This document shows positions 47,101 to 56,159 of a DNA stretch of 64,000 bases, in pieces. The position numbers and the translations under genes are program-made. Under the pieces are notes generated by a model. That model ran no database searches. It saw only the letters and a list, made by a program, of their open reading frames with translations, and was not told the origin of the DNA. The first letter of the stretch is position 1. Every line of letters begins with the position of its first letter. This DNA is from Mercurialis annua (taxonomy: Eukaryota; Streptophyta; Magnoliopsida; Malpighiales; Euphorbiaceae), in assembly GCF_937616625.2 (NCBI RefSeq), contig NC_065570.1:52753665-52817664 (forward strand), written 5' to 3'.

Positions 47101-47941
47101 TTCTTGAAAATCTTTATTTAATTAATTAATATACAGAATAGAATGAATATGTGCTATTTTACGTTTCAAGTGCGGAACATTTAAAAAAAATTATATTCGC
47201 GAATTTTTCACATAATAGTCTAAACTTTTAGGTAAATTAATTATTTAACAAACTTATTAGAGGAAAATAATAAAGAATATATGATATCGGACTATAAGGT
47301 AAGAAGAAGAAAATTATATACCTTGTAGCAATTTTCTTGTGATCATCAACAAGAAGATATGTAGTTTTGTCCAAATAAGCCACAAAAAAAGTTAAGATGA
47401 TGTCAGTAGCAAAGAAAGCATCAACCACCAAATCAACAGGCATGAAACCTATTGATGCTTTCTTGAAAGCTAGCTCAAAGGGTGACACCCATGCTGAGTA
47501 TATCACCAATACTACCAGAAACGTTTGCCATAACCTTCACCACCAAAAACAATTTCATCTCTCTAAATATATTATTTAATCAAGAATTACAAAAATAAAA
47601 TAAAAAGATTGTTAATTTGTGACTATGACGGAATTTCCATCATAAATTATGATCGACGTTTAAGAATTTGTTCCGTCATAGATTTAACAGTCATAAATCT
47701 ACGGTATTTTCTGTAGTGTCTAAAAGTTTAGTTATATATATTTATTTATTTACCTGTATCTGCGGTCATAAGGAGCTATAACATATTTCTTGAGTTCTAA
47801 GTATCCTTCATCAACAACAGTTCCAAAGGCAGGTAAGAGACTGCTCGAAACAGATGCCAAATTCTTTATCATATCTGTGCTTGATCTTCTCCGAAATAGC
47901 CATGGCAGCGGCGCCGTCGCCGGTGAAATCTTCGCTGGCAT
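38106..47941 (-). CDS. KAT3: Shaker-type potassium channel regulatory subunit KAT3/KC1
   Basis: Thirteen exons join in frame to 631 residues: 47754-47941, 47322-47534, 44879-45040, 44745-44802, 43736-44053, 40858-41097, 40612-40710, 40496-40528, 39705-39890, 39538-39615, 39167-39230, 38534-38686 and 38106-38209. Order: N-terminal RRRSST and [10 protein letters not shown] motifs; S1-S3 (about 64-150); S4 voltage sensor [14 protein letters not shown]; pore with TVGYGD at 264-269; S6 ending [11 protein letters not shown]-linker (314-393); cyclic-nucleotide-binding-like domain (about 394-500); and the KHA domain from about 562. There are no ankyrin repeats. The N-terminal motif, WIGSQV-DFK loop and C-terminus match KC1/KAT3 and not KAT1 or AKT. 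KC1 is electrically silent alone and modulates AKT1/KAT channels in the plasma membrane, shifting activation and limiting potassium leak. Introns 1, 2 and 5 carry transposons. Confidence 0.96.
41586..41919. mobile_element. MULE-type MITE, perfect 9 bp TSD (18951 family)
   Basis: Starts GGCTTAATCCATATAGAGGC and ends GATGAGTTTGGCC, folding back on itself. A perfect 9 bp duplication ATTCAATTA lies at 41577-41585 and 41920-41928. It is the same family as 18951-19236. It lies in KAT3 intron 5. Confidence 0.88.
42563..42730. repeat. Tandem palindromic GATCTGTTC array in the Pack-MULE
   Basis: Five to six imperfect units combining GATCTGTTCTTG or its complement with a CCACCRTGG linker. The right arm has only one such unit (about 43118-43145), so the array expanded on the left side only, next to the captured exon. 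Confidence 0.8.
42731..43117 (-). pseudogene. Captured KUP/HAK/KT potassium transporter fragment
   Basis: Two exon pieces on the minus strand. The first (43076-43117) reads [10 protein letters not shown] and ends at a donor. The second (42731-42938) reads [20 protein letters not shown], then [20 protein letters not shown] and [18 protein letters not shown]. They are separated by an intact GT-AG intron of 137 bases. Sequence and exon junction match plant KUP/HAK/KT transporters. Retention of the intron shows capture from DNA, not from mRNA. The copied part stops inside the conserved CIAVTIGF region. There are no stops in the joined frame, so the copy is fairly young or selected. It cannot encode a working transporter. 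Confidence 0.92.
45101..46687. mobile_element. 1587 bp MULE foldback in KAT3 intron 2, perfect 9 bp TSD
   Basis: Inverted arms of roughly 540-570 bases. The left begins GGGTGAGGATTTTCGCACTC and the complement of the right begins GGGTGGGGATTTTCACACTC; both continue through CAGACTATATTACCCTCTC and CCGGCTCATCCCTCAC. A perfect 9 bp duplication TTAAGAAAA lies at 45092-45100 and 46688-46696. The loop (about 45640-46110) is AT-rich and non-coding. Confidence 0.9.
47619..47718 (-). mobile_element. CACTA-type terminal fragment in KAT3 intron 1
   Basis: On the minus strand it starts CACTACAGAAAATACCGTAG, then has two TATGACGG/CCGTCATA subterminal words. This is the usual end of plant CACTA (En/Spm) elements and their MITEs. 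The other end is not seen; the whole intron is only 219 bases. Confidence 0.55.
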
Positions 47942-48007
47942 TCTTGAGCGGAGACAAAAGATGTGTTTTGATGATATTATAGTTTAGTTTATGCTGTAAG
48001 ACTTTTG

Positions 48008-48016
48008 TTTATATAT
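48008..48016 (-). promoter_or_regulatory. TATA box of KAT3
   Basis: TATATAAAC on the minus strand, about 70 bases upstream of the ATG at 47941, so a short leader is expected. Confidence 0.6.
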
Positions 48017-48900
48017 GGAGATGATGATAACAATATTACATTATTATGATTAAAAAAATGGGATTAAAAAAAGGTTAAAGAGTTGACATGCAACCTTTGA
48101 AATCTGAAATGTATATCAAATAGAAGAGTGTCAGGTCACTACCTAATCAGATCTTTGGAATTTTTCTATAAATCATGGATAGGTTTTCCTGTTAAAAATA
48201 GAAATATGTAATGTAGCTATAAATGCTATGTTTTTATATTAACAAAATGGGATTCTGCAAGTTAACGCGGTGAGGTTTCTTATTTTTATTATTATCAATA
48301 TTTTAAGAACTAAATCAGAAGTGTCGGGTTCAATTAGTTTGATAGAGAAGTACTTCCGGTTTGATTTTTGAAAAATTAGAAATGTGGTTCAATCTTATTT
48401 ACGGAAGGACTACATTCAAAATCTTCATTGTTTTAATTATGAAAATAACTGCCGCCATTTCTTGAACAAATTCAAGATTTGAAACAAAACTGCCATAAAT
48501 TTTGTTTGTTTACACCTAAAATCCTTATCTAATGTGTTGGAAAAGAAGTCTTGTTGAAAACCGGTGATTTTATGTGGCTATTATCACTATTTTGTGATAA
48601 AATTCGAATTCTCATAAAAAATTATTTTATGTGTATATTATTTTAGCGTGATTTTTTTATCTCTATTTTGGCCTAGGTAACACGGATACTAGGAAACACA
48701 TATACTTAAATATTTTTGCGTTTTCCGTGTTATAAACCCAAAACTATTTGAAAACTCATTTGAAATCAAATCTATTATAATAAAGTTTATTATTTAAATT
48801 ACCTACTATATATCATACTTAAATATTTGTAGAATTATATGTTATTTTTACTCTATCTAGATCTCATCAATTATTCATAAAAATTGTCATTCAAATTTGC
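48017..48900. other. KAT3 upstream region
   Basis: Intergenic DNA with CTAAATCAGAAGTGTCGGGTT-type and GGTTTGA words. No gene is supported. Confidence 0.4.
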
Positions 48901-48904
48901 TAAG

Positions 48905-49050
48905 TTAAAGTGTCCCTTGTGAAATTTTTTGTACTCCTTGTGAGGTTATTGTACTCTTTGTGAGGTTAAAGTATTCCTTGTGAGATTTTGTACTCCTTGT
49001 GAGGTTAGTATTCCTTGTGAAGTTTTGTACTCCTTGTGAGGTTAAAGTAC
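48905..49050 (+). repeat. Tandem array of TACTCCTTGTGAGGTT units
   Basis: About seven degenerate units of 17-22 bases (core TWYTCCTTGTGARRTT) in a row, directly upstream of a LINE fragment. Confidence 0.8.
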
Positions 49051-49059
49051 ATTGACGAA

Positions 49060-49461
49060 GGTCTCTACCGTCTGAAATGTTCAAGATAAGTTATGATGCA
49101 GCTTTAAATTTTAATAACAGATTTGTAGTTATTGGTATGATATGTATGTATATTTCGAGTTTTATCTCTTATTTTAGTTTTCGTTGTCTTTCAGGAATAA
49201 TATCATCCGAAGTTGCAGAGCCATTGAACATAAGGCGAGAAAGATATACCATCAATAATAGAAGTCATAATTCTTAATACCGTTCGCTTAATTTGCATAT
49301 GATAAGCGAATGTGTAATTGGATTGCCCATGAATTGGCTAAAAAGTTCTTAAAGCCTCCTTTTTAGGAGTTATTATTGTAATCTTTATTATCTATTTCTT
49401 ACAAATATTATGTACTTCTATTTACCAAAATTAATACAATTGCTATTTTGCCAAAAAAAAG
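49060..49461 (+). pseudogene. LINE 3' end with RNase H-like remnant
   Basis: Reads MFKISYDAALNFNNRFVVIG at 49077, then SGIISSEVAEPL, then NWIAHELAKKFL near 49320. These are the beginning and end of the RNase H-like domain of plant non-LTR retrotransposons, with deletions and frame breaks. It is followed by a 3' UTR and an A run at 49453-49460, as in a LINE tail. Confidence 0.72.
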
Positions 49462-49474
49462 TAGAGTGTGATTA

Positions 49475-50281
49475 TGAAATTGGCATTACTTGAGACATAA
49501 GAAACAAGGAAAGATTGGGATTGCGGCGTTAGATATTGACATTAGTAAAGCCTACGACAGAGTAGAGTAAATTTTTATTAGAACAATGATGTTTGCTATG
49601 GGTTAATTAATGTGATCTGAATTGTATTTGCTATGTTCGGTACACCAACATTGGAGGTTTCAATCATTCTGAAACGATTGCGCCCAGAAAAGGTTTTAGG
49701 CAAGGAGATCCGCTCTTATTTATTTATAAATTTGTGTAGAGGAGTTCAGTGTTCTTCTTTCAAATTTTGAGCGCAATGGGCAGGTTCATGGTGCTCAAAT
49801 TTGTAAAGGAGCCACTCCGGTTAGCCATTTTTTTTGTGGACGATTGCTATCTATTTCTCAATGTGAACTTGTTGGAGGCGCAAGCTATAAAGCTCGTTCT
49901 GGATGTTTATGAAACCTTATCCGGGCAAGTGCTAAATGAGCAAAAATCAAAAGTGACGTTCAACTCGAATGCTAATGCGCAAACGAGGTTAAAGATCTGT
50001 GATTTGTTGAATGTGAAGGAAGCATTTAACCAAGGTAAATATTTGGGGCTGCCTTCTTTTCTGGGAAGGAGCAAGAAGCATATCTTTACCTTTATAAAAG
50101 AACAATATATGTGGTAGAAGTTTAAAGGTTGGGGTTCTAAATTTCTATCTCGTGGAAAGAAAGTAAATTTTAATCAAAATTGTCGTCCAATTCTTTCCAA
50201 TTATGTTACGAATATCATCTTCTTATTCAATTTACTTTGTGATGATTTGCAGAAAATGATGAATTTTTTAGTGAGCCAGTA
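49475..50281 (+). pseudogene. LINE reverse-transcriptase remnant
   Basis: Shows ALDIDISKAYDRVE (RT motif) followed by a stop, then FFVDDCYLFLNVNLLEA (the FADD catalytic box in decayed form), SGQVLNEQKSKV, GKYLGLPSFLGRSKK and NYVTNIIFLFNLLCDD, in the normal LINE order. Stops and frameshifts make it inactive. It ends abruptly where a CACTA-type end begins at 50282. Confidence 0.8.
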
Positions 50282-50560
50282 CACTACTAAAAAACAGCCT
50301 TTTAGCAACGAATTTATCCGCGTTTAAAGGCTGCTTTACATCGCTAAATCAAATTAGCGTCCTCGGTAAATGTTTTGCCGCTAATTAATTAGCGACGCAA
50401 AAAAAAATGTCGTCGCTAATTTAGCAATGGACGTATTCGTTACTAAAGGCCTGAGCCGTTCAGCAGCCGATCACAATGTTACCATCCTTTAGACGGCCAG
50501 CCCAAGTATTGGCGACGGCACGGCTGTCTCTAAATTACCGATGGTACTTGGTAGAAATAT
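50282..50560 (+). mobile_element. CACTA-type terminal fragment
   Basis: Starts CACTACTAAAAAACAGCC, followed by subterminal GCAACG, GCGACG and CGTCGCTAAT words. It is inserted in the LINE fragment. A matching right end with a 3 bp TSD was not found. Confidence 0.55.
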
Positions 50561-50870
50561 TTCTAAAACATGAGTGATTATAATTTATATGTTTAGTTTT
50601 GGAAATGATAAAGTTGAGTTGTATGCTCCAAATTCCAAAGTCCAACCTTACAGTAAGAATAAAATGCATAATATTGTGGAGATGAAAGCTGCATCATCAT
50701 CCTCATTCCCAACCTTTATTCATAGCGTTGAAACTAATTGTCAACGAGAACAAGAAAGTGACTTCTTGATAAATGTTAACCCTCAATAAAAAAATTCTTT
50801 TATCTAAATTGGATAAAATCCTCTCCAAAACCTACATTATTATTAAATGGTTCGACCACAAAAAAAAAGG
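50561..50870. other. Intergenic DNA
   Basis: Contains a 71-codon open frame at 50574-50789 without a recognisable domain. Nothing else is supported. Confidence 0.35.
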
Positions 50871-50879
50871 GTAAGTTAC

Positions 50880-52690
50880 ATAACTGTAAAAAAAAATGGT
50901 TGATTTTTTATGTGGTACTTTCTTTATAAAGGAGATAACATGCAGTATAATTTTTTTTTTTAAAAATATCATTTTATACGTACTTATGACGTCAGCAGGC
51001 CTGGCGCACGCATCAGGCCCGCTGACGCATGAACATGTGCACCGGCTGTGCTGGTGCACATGCTCCACTGATCCGCGGGTGACGCGCGGGTCAGCTAGCT
51101 CTATTTTTTTTAATAAAAAATATCTTTAATTATTTATTTATTTATTTAATATTTAAATTTTACCTAATATTTAAAACAAACAGTTTATCTAATTTTTTTC
51201 TTCAGTTTATCTATTTATTTACTTATTTAGTATTTAAATTTTAAAATACTAATACTAATATTAATATTAATTTTAATTTTAAAAATATAAATATATTAAA
51301 TTTTAAAATGTAAAAATACACAAATAATACTTCCCTCGTCTTATAAAAGTAGAAAATAGACATTTTTTTGTTCTATAAAAATAAAAAAATAGCCACATTT
51401 ATTGTTAATTTAAGATAAAATTATCAAAATACCCTCATGATTCTATTGTTAGAACATTAAAAATACAATTTTATAAATTACTTATCGAATACATTATTCT
51501 TACACACCAAAACACGGGTTTGATGCAGAAAAATATTTATTATGCATAAATTATGTATCTATTACGTATATTTAAAAAATTTATATATCATGTATAAATT
51601 ATGTATCAATGATTTATCTCTTTAACACATTTTAAAAATATATTTATCATATATAAATAATTTATTAGGGGTATATAAAATATGTATAAAAAATATACAT
51701 GTAATACATGTATTAAAATTTTCGATAAGTCTCTGAGATGTATAAAACTATTAGTAATAGAACTTAAAAAATAAGGAAAATGTTTCGAACTACGAATATG
51801 TATTGGAAATGTATTAAATATATATTGGAGGTGTATCAAATATGTATAAAAAATATAGGAAAAAAGGTTTCGAACAGCGAATATGTATTAAATATGTATT
51901 AGAAATGTATTAAATATGTATCACAAGTGTATCAAATATGTATATAAAATATATATGTAATACATGTATTAAAATTTTCGACAAATCTCTGATATGTATA
52001 AAAATATTAGTAATAGAACTTAAAAAAAAGACATAAAAAATAAAGAAAAGATTCGAAAAACGAATATGTATCAAGTATGTATTGGAAATGTTTTATATAT
52101 GTATTTGATGTGTATCAAATATGTATCGAAGATGCATTTAATATAGTTTTCAAATGCCTTTTGTATGTATCAAATATACATCGATTGATTTAATTAAATC
52201 GATTAAAATAAAAAAAATAAAAAATAACAATTTAAAAATGTAATTAATTCAATTTCAATTTATTACATCTAATTCGCTTCTTGATCCAAATTTAAAAAAT
52301 AAATATTAGTATTTTTAATTAATTCAATTATTTATATTTTTAAAATAAAATTAATATTAATATTTTTAAAATTTATATAGAACAAATTATTTTTAGCGTA
52401 ATTTAAATTAATAAATATATAAATAAATCTTTTTTTGAGAGAAAATGTAAAAATATTTTTTTTGTTATACTTAAAAAATAAAAATATTTTTTGTTTTGAT
52501 GTGTTCACTCTTTCCAGAGTGAACACATTAACTAAACTGACCCGCACATCACGCGGGTCAGTGTCTACTGTCTAGAGCACAAGCTTCACTAGACAAGGCG
52601 TTAGCAGGCGTAACGTATGCGCTGACATTAGCGCAATGTGATGCGAGCTGACAGCAATAAAAAAGGTAGTAGTGTAATTTTTTAGTGGAA
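50880..52690. mobile_element. Probable TIR element with GC-rich ends and AT-rich core
   Basis: Two GC-rich blocks (50988-51100 and 52535-52655) face each other. Each has a CACTGAYCCGCG ... GCGGGTCAG dyad and GCTGACGC/GCGCTGAC words in opposite orientation. Between them is 1.4 kb of extreme AT-rich DNA with an ATGTAT array. The outer ends are too diverged to place exactly. Confidence 0.4.
51530..52160. repeat. Degenerate ATGTAT array
   Basis: About thirty ATGTAT words spaced 8-14 bases apart (TATGTATTAAATATGTATTG and variants). It includes larger repeated blocks, for example TACATGTATTAAAATTTTCG near 51703 and 51962. Non-coding. Confidence 0.8.
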
Positions 52691-52819
52691 AACAATACGC
52701 ATGTAATATTTGGGAAAAGAAAAGGTAACTATGAAAACTGAGTCAAAAAATAGTCTAAGTCTGTAATCATTCCAAACGAGTTTTATCAGTTTCAAACCTT
52801 TAGAAGAGATTTATGAATT

Positions 52820-54830
52820 TACCTAAAAAAAGAAAATAATTTGAGTTTCTACCTCAACACGGAAAAGTCAACAAAAATACCCCATGATTTGGCCATTTTA
52901 TGTTTTTACTCTCGTCCATAAGTTAATGATTTTACTCCAATCATATAAAACATAACCTTCACCTTTTCTTTTTCTTTTTCTTTCTTCATTTCTTTCTATC
53001 TTTCTTTCTTTCTTTCTTTTTTTTATATGCATTTGATGTCATTTTTTTATCTCTTTAACTTTTTAAAATAATATTTTATTTTTATAATAATATTAACATA
53101 ATCTTTTCATAAAAAATAATATTATTTCTATAAAATATTTGAATATATTTAATATAAAAAATATTTAATTTTTTTATTTAATAATTATATCTTAATTTTT
53201 TTTATATTTTTAACATTCTCTCTATTATAACATTTTAAAAAAACTATCGTGGTATTATCATGACCTTATTATAACAATATCATTGATATAATTATGTAGA
53301 TATCATCACGTTATCATCTCGTTATTATAATTTTTTTGTAATTTTTTTTCATGCATGTATCGTATTATCATTTTATTATCACAAAACATTATCATCTATT
53401 ATTTTCACATTATCATCTTGTTATCATAATTTTTTTGTAATTTTTTTTTCATACAGGTATCATATTATCATACTATTATCTTCACATTATCATCTCGTTA
53501 TCATATTTTTTCTGCAATTTTTTTACGTGTAGGTATCATATTATCATACTATTATTATAACTTTATTATTTTATTATCATCTGGTTATCACTGGATATGA
53601 ATTATTTTGTAATTATATTTTCACGTACGTTATCATTCAATTATCATACTTCATTATCATCTAGTTATCATACTGCAGTGTTATAAAACGACATGATAAT
53701 GTAGTGATATTAACATGATAATCAGACACTATTTTATGATACATTATTATAGTGATAATGACATGATATCAGAAACTGATTTAGTTATCATAACATTATC
53801 ATTCTGTTATCATGAAATCCATCTATAATTTTTTTTATGTACATTATAATAACTTTATCATACTTCATTATCATAACATTATCACACTAGAGCGTTATGA
53901 TAACGACATGATAATGTAGTATTATTGACATGATAATCAGAAACTGTTTTATCATAACATTATCATAGATTATCATGTCTTTGTCATAACATTATCATTT
54001 GGGTGCTGTAAAACATTATCATCTCGGTATCATATAATAATATTATGATAACGAGATGATAATACAACGATAACAACATGATAATCAATTTTTTCTTTGT
54101 AGAATTTTTTTTCCTGCAGTGTTATGATAATAACATGATAATATAGTGATACTCATATGATAATCAGATGCTGTTTTTTATAAAAAAAAATTTATTTTTT
54201 CTACAATGTTATGATAATCATATGATAATCAGATGCTGTTTTTTTTTTTGCAGAAAATCATTTTTTTTGTGCAGAAATCGTTTTTTTCCATCATAGCTTC
54301 GTTTTTCATGTAATAGATCTAAAATTGAAAAAAAAAAATCAAGAGTAACGATTTAGATTTGAATGTTAAAAAAATCGCAATAATCACCATGAATTAAAGA
54401 AAAGCTCGCTAAAATAAAAAATGAAAGAACAGTGAGGCGACGGTGGAGCAATGAAGAAACGACGGCGGAGCGATGAAGGAACGACAAAGAAGAAAGAAAA
54501 AAATGAAGAAGAAAAGAAGAAATAAAGAAGAAGAATAAAATTGACGAAGAACAGAAAAGGAGAAAAAGAAGAAAAAGAAGAAGAAAAGGAGGAGAGAGGA
54601 GAGAGAAAGGAAAAAAAGAGGGAAACATAAAAAATGACAGTTGTCATATACTAACATGATAAGAGTACAAAATATATATTTAGAGTAAAAACTTAATAAA
54701 AAGTAGGTATAATTATAATATAAATATGCTTTAGAGTAAAAAAATAAAAGCATTAAATAATGAGGTATTTTTTTTATCTTTTCCTCATTGAGGTAAGAAA
54801 TCAAATTATTTTTAAAAAGAGAGTATTTAT
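52820..54830. mobile_element. 2 kb TIR element with internal TTATCAT array
   Basis: Inverted ends of at least 80 bases, about 75% alike: left AAAATAATTTGAGTTTCTAC..TCAACACGGAAAAG and right-end complement AAAATAATTTGATTTCTTAC..TCAATGAGGAAAAG. The interior holds a TTTC microsatellite (52970-53020), the TTATCAT array and a purine-rich stretch (54420-54620) with CGACGGCGGAGCGATGAAG. No transposase is encoded. Confidence 0.6.
53230..54240. repeat. 1 kb TTATCAT/ATGATAA array
   Basis: Dozens of TTATCAT or ATGATAA words with irregular spacing. The left part is mainly TTATCAT and the right part contains more ATGATAA, so the array can fold on itself. Larger units such as ATTATCATCTCGTTATCATA recur. 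Confidence 0.8.
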
Positions 54831-56159
54831 CCTAATTTTCTCAACCTTTAAACGGCCCATTTAATCCGTTTTAACATATTTAGTATCTTTTGTAGATATT
54901 TTTTGAATCGAACTGATTTTTTGCAAACTTGTCTGCCATGTCACTGTCAACTCAGCAAATTGCTGAAATAACAACACTCCTAGTACGAAACCACATAATA
55001 ATCCTACCAAAATCAAATTAATTAAATATTATTATAAAACACATATATTTTTCAAAAAATTAATATTTTCTTAATTAACCAATTAAATTAATTTAAAATC
55101 TAATTAAATTTTAGATATATAATTAGTTTAAATGTTATTAAAAAATTAAATATTTCAAAACCATCATTTTTAATTAATAAAACAATATAAAATTTATCTC
55201 GAAACTTAATAGTTTATTTCAAAATAAAATCTATCTCATAATTTGAAATCCCGCCATCCACCACTTCTGCCGCCGCCACTCCGGCCACCGCCGTCCTCCC
55301 TCTTCCACTCCGGACACCAAGCTACGGCTAGAAAAGCCATGGCTTCGTTCTTTCTCCATGGCCGGACCGGATGGAGAAGAACCCAGACTTGTTCTTCTCC
55401 ACAGAGAGAAGAGCACATCGTTCTTTTCCAAGGCCGGACGTCTCCAAACATATATTTGAATGAATATTTTAATCAACAGCCTAAAGACCGACTGTCTAAT
55501 CCAATCCAAGACGAACGGGCTGAACGGACACCACACTATGTCGACACATCATTTATTTGGAAAAGTTAGTAGAAAGAGAAAGGATACAGTACAACAATGG
55601 GGCAATGCCCTCAAATATATAATAATGAGATTGAGTAATACCAATTGACACTTAATAATATACACCCTTTTATTCACACTTTCAAGCATCTAATTACAAT
55701 AACCAATTATCATTATATATTTTCAAAATTGAGAAGCTACTGCCCTGCTTATTATTTTCCAAAACAATTTCACTACTAAAACCCCCACCCCGTGGCTCTC
55801 ATCTTCAGTTTCTACTTGTGATCGGATTTTTTTTTCTCTTGTTCAATAGTTTATAAACCTCTCTATACATAAATAGTTTTGAATCTTTATATGCTAAAAT
55901 GCAATTTTTTTGGCGAGTCTCAAAATTGATACCTTTTTCTGCACATCTTACAAACTTGGTCAGTAATTCAATGCAGCGCGACCGAGTCAGTCCACAGATC
56001 AAATGCTTCCAGCGCAGCTTTTTATGGGTGTTCATTGTCATATGAATTCCGGGCTTGATGTAGTGATTGATCATCCTTAGCTTTACAATACTCTATTCAA
56101 TCAAATGTATAAGCCAAAATGTGCCTTGAATGAGATGTCTCTTCTTGAGCAACGAATTA
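54831..56159. other. Intergenic DNA and ZFYVE26-like 3' UTR
   Basis: 54840-55230 is AT-rich. A GC-rich block at 55245-55450 has CCGCCGCCACTCCGGCCACC and open frames on both strands from composition alone. About 55800-56159 is the probable minus-strand 3' UTR of the next gene. Confidence 0.4.

Noticed and set aside
48905..49050. CRISPR-like repeat array
   Set aside because: Units are directly adjacent without spacers, and this is plant nuclear DNA.
50282..52675. Complete CACTA element from CACTACTA (50282) to TAGTAGTG (about 52675)
   Set aside because: Only about eight terminal bases match, subterminal sequence differs, and the 3 bp flanks (GTA and TAA) are not duplicated.
54353..54804. Three overlapping serine/leucine/phenylalanine-rich minus-strand frames
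   Set aside because: They are translations of a purine-rich low-complexity stretch inside a TIR element.
55231..55569. Overlapping open frames on both strands near 55.4 kb
   Set aside because: Frames open on both strands in a GC-rich block with few stops; no domain or splice signals.
55805..56074. 89-codon minus-strand frame downstream of the ZFYVE26-like stop
   Set aside because: It starts 86 bases beyond a well-supported stop codon, lies in the expected 3' UTR and has no recognisable domain.
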